Under the pieces are notes generated by a model. It did no database searches. It was given only the letters and a program-made list of their open reading frames with translations, and had not been told where the DNA came from. A program made the position numbers and the translations under genes. 64,000 bases of DNA from assembly GCF_029382255.1 (NCBI RefSeq), contig NZ_JARLLG010000001.1, forward strand, positions 186,001 to 250,000, written 5' to 3'. Origin of the DNA: Isoptericola croceus (GTDB taxonomy: Bacteria; Actinomycetota; Actinomycetes; Actinomycetales; Cellulomonadaceae). This document shows positions 1 through 9,573 of the stretch, piece by piece; the stretch's first letter is position 1; every line of letters begins with the position of its first letter.

Positions 1-1051
1 GGCGCACCCTCCAGGCGGCGGCGATCAGGAGCACCGTGCCGAGGAGCAGCGCGGCGTACCACCGGCCGGGCACGTCGTGGAGGACGGACTCGGCGTCGGC
101 GTCCAGCTCGACCGCCTGCTGAGCGAGGACGTCGGCCACCAGTGCGTCCACGGCACCGGGGTCGTCCAACGTGAAGTAGAGCCCGCCGTGCTCGGAGACC
201 ACCGAGCGGTACTCGGACTCCTCGGTGCCACCGACCCGGTCCGTGGGCCCGCCGTACAGGCCGTACAGGGTGATGTCCCGCGAGGCCACCAGCTCGGCGG
301 CCTCGCCCAGGGCGTACACCGGGTCCTCGCCCACGAAGTTGTCGGTGGCCAGCAGGATCGAGCGCGACCGTTCCGAGCCCTGCTCGTCGAACTGCAGCGC
401 GCAGGTGGCCAGCCCGTCACCGATGAGGCTGGAGTCTGCCAGGGAGGTGGTGCCGGCGGTGAACGCCAGGAGCTCCTGCACCTGGGCCAGCTCGCCGTCG
501 CTCATCTCGTCGAGGGTCTTGTCACCGAGCCGATCCAGGTCGATACCGACGGCCTCGGCCCCGGCGGCGAGCTGGTCGCCGACGAGCGTGTAGTCGTCCG
601 TGAGGGGGAACACGGTCCGGGCGGTGGAGTCGAAGACCACGAGGGCGATACGTTCCCCGGCGAAGTGCTCGGTGAGCTCGGCGTACACCGACAGCACGGC
701 CGCGTCGTAGGGCAGCATCGACCCGGAGACGTCCAGGCACAGCACGATGTCGCGCGTGGCGAGCCGTTCGGCCACGACCTCACGCTCGACGGGCCGGCCC
801 GCGAGCAGGCTGGTGGCCACGACGGCGGCGAGCACCACGAGCGCCCCCAGCCCGTGGGCGATCCGGTGCCACCGCAGCGCGCGCCGGACCTCGGGCAGTC
901 GGGTCAGGTGCTCGGTGTGCGCGACCCGCACCACGTCGTCCGCCGGGCGGCCGCGCCGCGCCACGACGACGGCGACCACGCACCACACGAGCGCGACGGC
1001 GATGACGCCGGCCGCGACCCACGGCCACAGGATGGTCTGCTCGGGGCTCAC
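1..1051 (-). CDS. VWA-domain membrane protein (BatA/BatB-like), partial
   Basis: Last visible gene of the moxR operon; it runs off the left edge, so the C-terminus is incomplete. The GTG start at 1051 lies 1 nt after the stop of the upstream gene, with a GGTGG-type ribosome site inside that gene's end. Translation shows an N-terminal membrane segment (about residues 8-31), a second one (about 66-84), then the metal-ion-dependent adhesion motif DVSGSM at residues 107-112 that opens a von Willebrand A domain. A further hydrophobic stretch lies close to the window edge, the Bat-family layout of TM-TM-VWA-TM. In MoxR-DUF58-VWA clusters such proteins are thought to act with the ATPase in folding or quality control of envelope proteins. 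The exact partner is unknown. Confidence 0.85.
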   Translation of the reverse strand, partial: MSPEQTILWPWVAAGVIAVALVWCVVAVVVARRGRPADDVVRVAHTEHLTRLPEVRRALRWHRIAHGLGALVVLAAVVATSLLAGRPVEREVVAERLATRDIVLCLDVSGSMLPYDAAVLSVYAELTEHFAGERIALVVFDSTARTVFPLTDDYTLVGDQLAAGAEAVGIDLDRLGDKTLDEMSDGELAQVQELLAFTAGTTSLADSSLIGDGLATCALQFDEQGSERSRSILLATDNFVGEDPVYALGEAAELVASRDITLYGLYGGPTDRVGGTEESEYRSVVSEHGGLYFTLDDPGAVDALVADVLAQQAVELDADAESVLHDVPGRWYAALLLGTVLLIAAAWRVR

Positions 1052-1052
1052 G

Positions 1053-1550
1053 TCACCACCTGCCCACGAGCGTGCGGGCCCGTTTCAGGGCGCGCTCGGG
1101 ACGCGGCAGCCGGCGGCCCTGGGCGGGGGCGAACGTGGGCTCGAGCAGGCGCTGCATCTCGAGGCCGAACGTCTTGGTCCCGTGCTCGCGGCGCAGGTCC
1201 GCCACGGTGAGGGTCGACGCGTCCCGGCCGGTACGGGCCGCGGCGAACACGCGCAGCTCGCGGCGCAGCTCGAGGTGGAACCGGCGGTCGTCGAGCTCCT
1301 GCGACCGCCAGCGGCGTTCGAGGTCGTCCAGGGCGTGCAGCGTCGCGGCGCGGGCCGGAGCGAACCTGTCGGAGGGGGCCGACCTGGTGGCAGCGGCCTC
1401 CGCGGCGGGTTCCGGCGCCGGATCGGGTGCCGGCCGCGTGAGCCGGACGACGGCGACCACGACGGCGACCGCCGCGAGCAGGAACGCGACCCCGACCAGC
1501 GCCCACGGCCAGGCGAAGACCATCGGGTCGACGAGCTCGTCACCGGGCAC
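1053..1550 (-). CDS. small membrane-anchored protein of the MoxR/VWA operon
   Basis: A 165-residue protein with one strong N-terminal transmembrane segment (about residues 10-34), a Pro/Ala-rich linker, then a charged cytoplasmic-type domain with repeated Arg/Leu helices. The GTG start at 1550 is preferred because GGAGG sits 7 nt upstream; it overlaps the DUF58 stop codon. An internal ATG at 1523 is the alternative. Position and architecture match the DUF4381-like proteins between DUF58 and VWA genes in other MoxR clusters, but I see no catalytic motif. It is probably a structural or scaffold member of the same membrane complex (inference from operon position). Confidence 0.75.
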   Translation of the reverse strand: MPGDELVDPMVFAWPWALVGVAFLLAAVAVVVAVVRLTRPAPDPAPEPAAEAAATRSAPSDRFAPARAATLHALDDLERRWRSQELDDRRFHLELRRELRVFAAARTGRDASTLTVADLRREHGTKTFGLEMQRLLEPTFAPAQGRRLPRPERALKRARTLVGRW

Positions 1551-2442
1551 GGCGCTGCCTCCGCATGAGGTCGACGAGCGCGGGCACGACCTCGTCGGTC
1601 GACGCGACGCGCAGGGCCTGGAGGCGGCGGCGGGAGAGCAGGGCCTCGGTCTCGGCACGGCGCTCGGCCAGCGCACGTCCGACGGCCTCGCGCACGCGCC
1701 GGCGGGACCGCAGGAAGCCCGGTACGCGCCAGCCGTTCGTGACGTCGGCGATCCCGCCGCGCTCCCGCGCGAGCTCGGCTGCGCGGGAGCCGACCGGGTC
1801 CAGGTCCTCGACCGTGACCACGAGCACCTCGTGCTGCACGGCGAGCAGCTTGAGCAGCCGCTCGTGCGCCGTCCACGGCTGCGCCTCGTCGGTGACGAGG
1901 ACCACGAGGCAGCGCCGGCGGAACGTCGACAGGGCCCGGCGCAGGAGCACACCCAGGTCCGACGGCGGCGCGTCGGCCGACCAGGTCGCCTCCAGCGCGC
2001 GCAGGGTCGCCTCGATCTCGCCGGCGCTCACGCGGGCCGGCCGGTGCACGAACCGGTCGGCGTCCCCGGCGAGGAGCGCGACCCGGTCGCCCCGGGAGGC
2101 GGCGAGGTAGGCGGTGACCGCGGCGGTGTAGTCCGCGACGGCGGACTTCTCCTCGCCGCCGGCGGCCGTGGCGGTCATCGTGCGCCCGGTGTCCACCAGC
2201 AGCACGACCGTCAGGCTGGACTCGTGGGCGAACCGGCGGATGATCGGCTCGCCCGCACGGGCGCTGGCCTTCCAGTCGATGTCGCCGACGTCGTCGCCGG
2301 GCTCGTAGTGGCGCAGGTCGTCGAAGTCCTGACCGTGACCGGTGAGCACCGACCGGTGGCGTCCGGCGAGGAACCCGGTGGCACGCCGGGTGAGGGGTAG
2401 GGAGACGCGCGCGCGGACGAGCGCCAGCCGGGAGACGGGCAC
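1540..2442 (-). CDS. DUF58 domain-containing protein
   Basis: A 300-residue protein carrying the DUF58 core: the segment around residues 40-60 reads YEPGDDVGDIDWKASAR, the hallmark of the family, followed by a VWA-like fold with LLVDTGRTM. DUF58 proteins almost always sit beside MoxR AAA+ ATPases and VWA proteins, as here. The GTG start at 2442 begins 4 nt after the MoxR stop codon, which fits translational coupling; other in-frame starts would lie deep inside moxR. The role in the MoxR system is unproven; a substrate or adaptor protein is the usual suggestion. Confidence 0.88.
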   Translation of the reverse strand: MPVSRLALVRARVSLPLTRRATGFLAGRHRSVLTGHGQDFDDLRHYEPGDDVGDIDWKASARAGEPIIRRFAHESSLTVVLLVDTGRTMTATAAGGEEKSAVADYTAAVTAYLAASRGDRVALLAGDADRFVHRPARVSAGEIEATLRALEATWSADAPPSDLGVLLRRALSTFRRRCLVVLVTDEAQPWTAHERLLKLLAVQHEVLVVTVEDLDPVGSRAAELARERGGIADVTNGWRVPGFLRSRRRVREAVGRALAERRAETEALLSRRRLQALRVASTDEVVPALVDLMRRQRRAR

Positions 2443-2446
2443 GGCG

Positions 2447-3475
<1,029 letters not shown>

Positions 3476-3806
3476 GGGACGGCAGTCTAGAGGTGATGTC
3501 CAGGGACGACGGTGCGGGTGAGAAGCGCCGACACGCGGGCGGCGGGGTCCGGACCCGAGCGGTCCGCGTGCTACTACTGCGGAGCCTTGTGTACGCTGGC
3601 CGGTCCGGCGCGGGGCACCACCAGCCCGGCTCGCCGATCACGTTCGACGCGACCGCCTCGAGGGCGAGGGCACCGGCACCATCTCCTGACAGTGCGCCGC
3701 GGGCGTGCACGCTTTTGTCCGATCGCTCCTCGGCGCGTCCCCTGGCTGCCAGCCTCTGTGGACAGGACGCCGTCGACCGACGGCACACGTGCGCAAGGAG
3801 GCACAC
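3476..3806. promoter_or_regulatory. divergent intergenic region, moxR / sugar-binding protein
   Basis: 331 bp between divergently transcribed genes, with no convincing coding frame. It holds the likely moxR -10 box (TAGACT, 3489-3484, minus strand), a perfect 12-bp palindrome GGGTCCGGACCC at 3545-3556, and the strong ribosome-binding site AAGGAG at 3795-3800 of the downstream lipoprotein gene. I cannot assign the palindrome to a regulator. Confidence 0.4.
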
Positions 3807-5099
3807 ATGGTGACCACGACTGGTCGACGGACGAGGGCAGCAGCGGCTGCCCTCGCCGCGTGCGCGCTGGCTCTCACGGGCTGTGCGGGCAGCGCCGACG
3901 GTGGCGACGGCGCCGACGGCGCGGCGACGATCACGTTCTCCTGGTGGGGTGACGCGACCCGCGCCGACCGCTACGAGGAAGCGATCGACCTGTACGAGGA
4001 GCGCAACCCCGGAGTGACGATCCAGACCTCCTACGCCGGGTGGGGGGACTACTGGACCGCCCGGAACACCGAGGCCGCGGGCGGCGCGCTGCCGGACGTC
4101 TTCCAGATGGACGTGGCCTATCTGCGCCAGTACGGCGCCACCGGGCAGATCCAGCCGCTCGACCAGTACGTCGACGAGCAGATCGACATCTCCTCGTTCC
4201 CCGAGTCGGTCATGCCGGCGACGAAGATCGACGGCGAGATCTACGGCATCCCGACGCAGACGACCGTGCTCGCCACCTTCTTCAACACCGACCGGCTGGG
4301 TGAGGTCGGCGTCGACGTCCCGGCGAGCGACCTCACCTGGGACGAGTACGACGCGCTCCTCGGGGAGATCGGCACGGCGGGCGGGAGCGCCGACCCGCAG
4401 CTCGACGGGTCGGTGCAGTACACGCAGATCTGGTCCGTCTTCGAGATCTGGCTCCTCCAGCAGGGCAGGTCGCTGTTCACGGCGGACGGTGAGCTCGCCT
4501 TCACCGAGGCCGACCTGACCGCTTGGTGGGAGCGGGCCACACCGTTGTTCGCCGACGGCGGCTTCATGGACCCGGGCAGGGGTGAGCAGATCGAGAGCGA
4601 CCCGCTCAGCGCGCAGTACACGGCGAGCGAGATCAGCTTCTACAACTTCCTGGTCCGGTTCACCGAGGGAACGGGCGGCGACGAGTTCACGATGCTCCAG
4701 GTGCCCGCCGACGACCCGGCGAACCGCGGCATCTACCTGAAGCCAGGGCTGCAGCTGTCGATGTCGGCCCAGACGGAGCACCCGGAGGTCAGCGCAGACT
4801 TCATCGACTTCCTCACCAACGACCCCGACGTCGAGGAGATCTTCGCCATGTCGCGGGGCGTCCCGATCTCCGCGAGCGCCCGCGAGGGCAACGAGCCGGC
4901 GGGGCTCGACCAGGAGATCCAGGCCTACTGGGAGGCGGTCGAGGAGACGGCGATCGACGCCCCGGCCCCGCCGCCCGAAGGAGCGGGCGCGGTCGAGGCC
5001 GAGTTCACCCGCATCGCTCAGGACATCGGCTTCGGCGCCCTGTCTGTCGAGGACGGTGTCGAGCAGTTCTTCACCGCGGGGACGGACCTGCTCGGGTGA
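3807..5099 (+). CDS. CUT1-type sugar ABC transporter substrate-binding lipoprotein (orphan)
   Basis: A 430-residue extracellular solute-binding protein of family 1. The signal sequence ends in a lipobox (ALTGC, Cys at about residue 29), and the mature part opens with TFSWWGD, typical of carbohydrate-binding members. The start is fixed by AAGGAG 6 nt upstream of the ATG. It would capture an oligosaccharide for a two-permease importer, but no permease genes adjoin it. The following genes (hybrid DeoR/LacI regulator, DUF2264, PL26-like lyase) suggest a rhamnogalacturonan- or other uronate-containing ligand (inference). It may use permeases encoded elsewhere. Confidence 0.85.
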   Translation: MVTTTGRRTRAAAAALAACALALTGCAGSADGGDGADGAATITFSWWGDATRADRYEEAIDLYEERNPGVTIQTSYAGWGDYWTARNTEAAGGALPDVFQMDVAYLRQYGATGQIQPLDQYVDEQIDISSFPESVMPATKIDGEIYGIPTQTTVLATFFNTDRLGEVGVDVPASDLTWDEYDALLGEIGTAGGSADPQLDGSVQYTQIWSVFEIWLLQQGRSLFTADGELAFTEADLTAWWERATPLFADGGFMDPGRGEQIESDPLSAQYTASEISFYNFLVRFTEGTGGDEFTMLQVPADDPANRGIYLKPGLQLSMSAQTEHPEVSADFIDFLTNDPDVEEIFAMSRGVPISASAREGNEPAGLDQEIQAYWEAVEETAIDAPAPPPEGAGAVEAEFTRIAQDIGFGALSVEDGVEQFFTAGTDLLG

Positions 5100-5105
5100 C
5101 GCGGC

Positions 5106-5146
5106 GTGATCGCCGGCCCGGTCCCTGATGCCGGGTCGGCGATCAC
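5106..5146. terminator. bidirectional hairpin terminator
   Basis: Inverted repeat with 16-nt arms: GTGATCGCCGGCCCGG (5106-5121) and CCGGGTCGGCGATCAC (5131-5146), separated by 9 nt and with one G-T pair. It lies between the convergent substrate-binding protein and regulator genes. There is no T-run, as is usual for actinobacterial terminators. Confidence 0.75.
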
Positions 5147-5181
5147 TGTCGGGATCCTTCGCGTGGGCCGAGGCCGGGAGG

Positions 5182-6249
5182 TCAGCCCCGGCCGGCCCCG
5201 CAGGACTCGCGCACGGTGAGCCGGGGGAGCAGCTCCACGTGCCGCGGTGGCCGCCGTTCGCCGCCGTCCTCGGTGAGCCGGTCCACGAGGAGCCGGAGCG
5301 CCTCGCGCCCGAGCTCGCGCCGGGGTGGCGTGACCGTGGTGAGCGGCACCATCGCCAGCTCGGCGTTCTCGTCGTCGTACGCGACGACGGCGAAGTCGTC
5401 GGGGACCGTCAGGCCGCGGTCGAGTGCGGCCTCCAGCAGGCGTGCGGCGTGGTCGTCGGTGTGGACGAACGCCGCGCGGGTGCCGGTCGCGACGCAGGCG
5501 TCGAGGAACGCCTCCAGCTCGGTGCGCAGCACGGCCGGGTCGTCGTCGCCCTTGGACAGGGAGGCCTCCGGTCCGGCCTCGAGGCCGAGCCGGTCGACGG
5601 CGGTCGCGAAGCCGTCCCGCACGTGCCGGGCGGTGGGTGTCCGGTCGTAGACGGCCAGGGCGACCCGTCGATGGCCGAGGGCGTGCAGGTGCTCCACCGC
5701 GAGGACGGCCCCGTGGGCGTGGTCGGTCCGCACGAGGTCGAGCTCGCTGAGGCTGGTGGTCCCGTCGATGCGCCGTTCGACCAGCACCACGGGCACGGGG
5801 ATCGAGCGGAGCCAGCCGGCGAGCTCTTCGGACGTGCGCCCGTGGGTCGTCGGGGCGATGGCCAGGCCCGCGACGCCGAGCGCGACGAGGCGGTCCACCT
5901 GCGCGGCCTCGACGTCGGGCCGGTAGTGCGAGACGCCGAGCACGAGACGGACGCGGAGCGCGGGGGCGAGGGCTTCCATGCCGCGGACGACGTCGGGGAA
6001 GTGGGCGGTGGTGCTCGGGACCACCAGGCCGGTGAGCGCCTGGGCGGCCTGGGGGCCGCGGGTCGCGGTGAGCGCGATCGCCCCGCCGTGCACCCGGGCG
6101 AGCCGGCCCGCGCGCTCGAGCTCGATGATGTCCCGGCGGACGGTCACGTCGGAGACGCCCAGGTGGGCGGCCACGTCGGCGGACCGGACGCTGCCGCGCA
6201 GCTCGACCTCGCGCAGCAGGTACTCGTGCCGGGCTCTGGGCAGGTGCAT
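5182..6249 (-). CDS. hybrid transcriptional regulator: DeoR-type HTH with LacI-type sugar-binding domain
   Basis: A 355-residue DNA-binding protein. The first ~60 residues form a DeoR-type winged helix (start MHLPRARHEYLLRE, recognition part VSDVTVRRDI, then RVHGGA). From about residue 75 on, it resembles the periplasmic-binding-like sensor of LacI/GalR proteins (GLAIAPTTHG, VAVVAYDD, PLTTVTPP). This fusion recurs in actinobacterial sugar loci. The ATG at 6249 has GAGGACGAG upstream. It is divergent from the DUF2264-dehydrogenase-lyase genes and convergent with the orphan binding protein, so it probably controls these genes with a sugar as effector (inference). Confidence 0.87.
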   Translation of the reverse strand: MHLPRARHEYLLREVELRGSVRSADVAAHLGVSDVTVRRDIIELERAGRLARVHGGAIALTATRGPQAAQALTGLVVPSTTAHFPDVVRGMEALAPALRVRLVLGVSHYRPDVEAAQVDRLVALGVAGLAIAPTTHGRTSEELAGWLRSIPVPVVLVERRIDGTTSLSELDLVRTDHAHGAVLAVEHLHALGHRRVALAVYDRTPTARHVRDGFATAVDRLGLEAGPEASLSKGDDDPAVLRTELEAFLDACVATGTRAAFVHTDDHAARLLEAALDRGLTVPDDFAVVAYDDENAELAMVPLTTVTPPRRELGREALRLLVDRLTEDGGERRPPRHVELLPRLTVRESCGAGRG

Positions 6250-6391
6250 CTCGTCCTCGTCCTCGTCGACCTCGGCGGCCCGCGGTGGTCTCGCGACGGC
6301 CGGACCTCAGCACTGTAGCGTCCACGCTCACCGTCTGATCGAAAATGTCCGAGCAGTCCGACCGCACCCGGGAGGCCCCGAGGATCTGGTC

Positions 6392-8449
6392 GTGACCGAC
6401 GCAGCAACAGCAGCAGTGCCCGCGGCGCTGGAGCCGGCCCGACGATGGGACCGGGAGCGCTGGCTCGCCACGGCCGACGGGTTGCTCGCCGCCACGGAAC
6501 CCTTCGCCTCGGCAGGCCGCTCCCTGATCCGCCTGCCCGGGCCGGTCAGCGCCTCCGGCGCCTGGAGCGACGGGCTCGAGGGGTTCGCGCGCACGTTCCT
6601 GCTCGCTGCCTTCCGCGTCCGGGGTGAGTGCGGCGCCGACCCGGGCGGCCTGCTGGAGCGCTATGCGGAGGGTCTGCGGCACGGCACCGACCCCGCGAGC
6701 GCCGGACGGTGGCCGCGGATCGGCGAACGGCGCCAGGCCGTCGTCGAGGCGGCGTCCGTCGCGATCGGCCTGGCGGAGACGCGGCCGTGGCTCTGGGACC
6801 GGCTCGACGACGCCACGCAGGCCCAGGTTGTCGCGTGGTTGTCGGACATCGTCGGGACCAGCGGCTACCGCAACAACTGGATCTGGTTCCAGAACGTCGT
6901 GGAGGCCTTCCTCGCGTCCGTCGGCGGACCGTGGGACCAGGCCGACCTGGACCGCAACGAGGAGATCGCCGAGTCCCTCTACGTAGGGGACGGCTGGTAC
7001 TCCGACGGGCTGGGCAGGGACGGGCGGCGCCAGTCCTTCGACTACTACGCGGGGTGGGCCTGGCACCTGTACCCGCTGCTGCACGCCCGGATCGGGGGGC
7101 GCGGGTTGGACCGGCGGCACGCCGACCGGTTGCACGCGTACCTGGGCCAGGCGCAGCACCTGGTGGGAGCGAGCGGCGCACCCGTGCTGCAGGGCAGGTC
7201 GGTCACCTACCGGTTCGCGATGCTCGCCCCGTTCTGGGCCGGGGCGCTCGCCGGCGCGACGCCGCTGAGCCCGGGGGCGACGCGGGCGATCACGTCCGCC
7301 GTCGCGGAGCACTTCACCGCGGCGGGTTCGGTCGACCGTCGCGGGCTCCTGCCGACGGGGTGGCACGGGCGGCACGACGCCGTCCGTCAGCTCTACAGCG
7401 GCGGTTCGTCGCCGTACTGGGCGAGCAAGGGCTTCCTGGGGCTGCTGCTCGATGCGGACGACCCGGTGTGGACGGCGGAGCCCGAACGTCCCGAGCCATG
7501 GACGCGGGACCGCGTCACGGCCCTTCCCGTGCCGGGCTGGCTCGTGTCCGCGACCCGGGGCGACGGCATCGTGCGGGTGCTGAACCACGGTGCGGACCGG
7601 CTCGTCGAGCCCGCGGCGCAGCAGCGTGCCGACGACCCGTTCTACCGGCGTCTGGGCTACTCGAACGTCACGTCCCCCCAGCTGACCGCCGACGCGATCG
7701 CGGCGCCGCTCGAGTCGCACGTGGCGCTCCTCGACGCCGCCGGGGTGGCCTCGCACCGCGACGGCATCGACCGGCTGCGTCTCGCCGGCGAGACCGGGAT
7801 CTCCCGGTCGCGGGTGCACTGGCTCGACCTGCCGGGCGCCGGCGCACCGGCCGACGCCGCGGTGTGGTCCTCGGTGCGGCGCGGTCCGTACCTGACGACG
7901 GCGACCCTCGTCCGCGGCCGGTTCGAGGTGCGCCTCGCGTGGTGGACGTCCGTGCCTGAGCCCGACGAGGCGGTGCCCGGCGGGAGGGACCCGGGGGAGC
8001 CCGTCGCCGGGGCGACCTTGGACGCGGAGGCCGCCTGGCCCGCCGACCCCGGCCCCTGGAGGTTCCACGTCGGGGGCTGGCCGCTCGCCGCCCGCCGCGA
8101 CCGGGAGCTGCACGTCGAGACGGACACGGACTGGGTGCGGGTGGTCCGCCAGGACGGGTCCACGTCGATGGTGCGCGGGCTCCTGGGCCTCGACCGCGTC
8201 GGCACGACCCGTCGCCTCGGTGCCGACCCGTTCGGCGAGGCCTCCGCGACCCCGTGGGTGCGCGGCCGGGACGCCGCCGGCCCGGGGGAGGTCGCCGCGG
8301 CGCTGGTGGTGCTGAGCGGTCGCGGCACCCCCTGGGTCCGCGACGTGGACGCGGTGAGGGAGGTCGTCCAGGGGCAGGGTGAGGCCCGCATCACCTGGCG
8401 CGACGGCCGGGTGGACACCCTGGCCACGACCGGTGCGGCGGACGCATGA
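6392..8449 (+). CDS. DUF2264 domain-containing protein
   Basis: A 685-residue protein with no signal peptide, so probably cytoplasmic. The N-terminal ~350 residues carry the DUF2264 signature (RNNWIWFQNVVEAFL about residues 162-176, DGWYSDG, FDYYAGWAWHLY, SPYWASKGFLGLL), predicted as an alpha/alpha-toroid glycosidase-like fold. The C-terminal half is beta-rich, like the sandwich domains of polysaccharide lyases and uronidases. The GTG start at 6392 follows GAGG at 8 nt. The gene overlaps the next by 4 bp. The family is common in pectin and glycosaminoglycan utilisation loci; some members may belong to uronidase-type glycoside hydrolase families (from memory, not checked). Substrate unknown. 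Confidence 0.85.
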   Translation: MTDAATAAVPAALEPARRWDRERWLATADGLLAATEPFASAGRSLIRLPGPVSASGAWSDGLEGFARTFLLAAFRVRGECGADPGGLLERYAEGLRHGTDPASAGRWPRIGERRQAVVEAASVAIGLAETRPWLWDRLDDATQAQVVAWLSDIVGTSGYRNNWIWFQNVVEAFLASVGGPWDQADLDRNEEIAESLYVGDGWYSDGLGRDGRRQSFDYYAGWAWHLYPLLHARIGGRGLDRRHADRLHAYLGQAQHLVGASGAPVLQGRSVTYRFAMLAPFWAGALAGATPLSPGATRAITSAVAEHFTAAGSVDRRGLLPTGWHGRHDAVRQLYSGGSSPYWASKGFLGLLLDADDPVWTAEPERPEPWTRDRVTALPVPGWLVSATRGDGIVRVLNHGADRLVEPAAQQRADDPFYRRLGYSNVTSPQLTADAIAAPLESHVALLDAAGVASHRDGIDRLRLAGETGISRSRVHWLDLPGAGAPADAAVWSSVRRGPYLTTATLVRGRFEVRLAWWTSVPEPDEAVPGGRDPGEPVAGATLDAEAAWPADPGPWRFHVGGWPLAARRDRELHVETDTDWVRVVRQDGSTSMVRGLLGLDRVGTTRRLGADPFGEASATPWVRGRDAAGPGEVAAALVVLSGRGTPWVRDVDAVREVVQGQGEARITWRDGRVDTLATTGAADA

Positions 8450-9450
8450 GTCGGGTGCGGGCAGCCTTCGCGCTGCGGGACCCGGACCTGCTGCCCGAGC
8501 TGTTCGACGACGCCACGCGTGCCCGCCTCGCCGCGGTGGCGGACGTCGCCGCGCAGGTCGTGACCACCGCCGACGGCCCGGGCGTCGACGAGATCCTGCG
8601 CGACGTCGAGGTGCTGGTGACGGGCTGGGGACCACCCCGGCTCGACGCGGCCTTCCTCGCGCGGGCACCGCACGTGCGTGCCGTCGTGCACACGGCCGGG
8701 ACGGTGAAGTCCTTCGTCACGGACGCCGTCTGGGCGCGGGGGATCGCCGTCTCCAGCGCTGCGACGGCGAACGCCCGGCCGGTCGCGGAGTACACGCTCG
8801 CGATGACCCTCCTGGCGGGCAAGAGGGTGCTGGAGTCGGCCGCGGCGTACGGCCGGCACCGGTCCTTCTCCGGTTGGCACCTGACGCCGCCCCACGGGAA
8901 CAACGGCCTGGTGGTCGGCCTCGTCGGGGCCTCGCGCACCGGTCGGCAGGTCCTGGAGCTGCTCGCGCCGTTCGACACGGAGGTCCTGCTCCACGACCCG
9001 TTCGTGGACGCCACGGAGGCCGGGGCACTGGGGGCCACCGCCGTCGGGCTCGACGAGCTCCTGCGCCGGTCCGACGTCGTCTCCCTGCACGCGCCGGCGC
9101 TGCCCGAGACGTACCGGCTGATCGGGGCGCGCGAGCTGGCGCTGATGGGCGATCACAGCACGCTGCTCAACACGGCGCGCGGCCAGCTCGTGGACACCGC
9201 TGCGCTCACCGCGGAGGTCCTCGCCGGGCGGCTGCGCGCGATCCTCGACGTCACCGACCCGGAGCCGCTGCCCGCCGACCACCCGTTGTACGGCGCGCCC
9301 GGGGCGCTGCTGACGCCGCACGTGGCCGGGTCGCTCGGCAACGAGCTGCGCCGGCTCGGGGCCAGCGCCGTCGCGGAGGTCGAGCGGCTCGCCGCAGGCC
9401 TGGACCTGGCGCACGTCGTCCTGCCCGAGCACCTGGCCCGGACGGCCTGA
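8446..9450 (+). CDS. D-isomer-specific 2-hydroxyacid dehydrogenase family protein
   Basis: A 334-residue NAD(P)-dependent dehydrogenase. The catalytic triad of the family is present: Arg in NTARGQLVD (about residue 244), Glu in TDPEPLP (about 272) and His in TPHVAGS (about 291). The dinucleotide loop reads GLVGASRTGRQV, in which the second glycine of the usual GxGxxG is replaced by Ser. The ATG overlaps the stop of the DUF2264 gene (ATGA), implying translational coupling. In this locus it may reduce or oxidise a keto-acid from uronate or rhamnose breakdown; the substrate is not deducible from sequence. Confidence 0.88.
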   Translation: MSRVRAAFALRDPDLLPELFDDATRARLAAVADVAAQVVTTADGPGVDEILRDVEVLVTGWGPPRLDAAFLARAPHVRAVVHTAGTVKSFVTDAVWARGIAVSSAATANARPVAEYTLAMTLLAGKRVLESAAAYGRHRSFSGWHLTPPHGNNGLVVGLVGASRTGRQVLELLAPFDTEVLLHDPFVDATEAGALGATAVGLDELLRRSDVVSLHAPALPETYRLIGARELALMGDHSTLLNTARGQLVDTAALTAEVLAGRLRAILDVTDPEPLPADHPLYGAPGALLTPHVAGSLGNELRRLGASAVAEVERLAAGLDLAHVVLPEHLARTA

Positions 9451-9573
9451 CGGGGGACGGACCACCGGGCCGCGCGTCGGGTTTTGATCGTTTGGCCCGC
9501 GCCGGCCACGTGGCCTTCCACGATGGCGACGTCCACCGTCGGACAGGTTTCCCGTCACGAAGGAGTGACCAAC

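Noticed and set aside
5018-8668. 1216-codon minus-strand open frame opposite the regulator and DUF2264 gene
   Set aside because: Pro/Arg-rich antisense shadow caused by high G+C; the plus-strand DUF2264 protein has family motifs and proper codon bias.
9504-9515. Palindrome GGCCACGTGGCC upstream of the lyase gene
   Set aside because: Short GC-rich palindromes are common here and no second copy was seen near the locus; not enough for an operator call.
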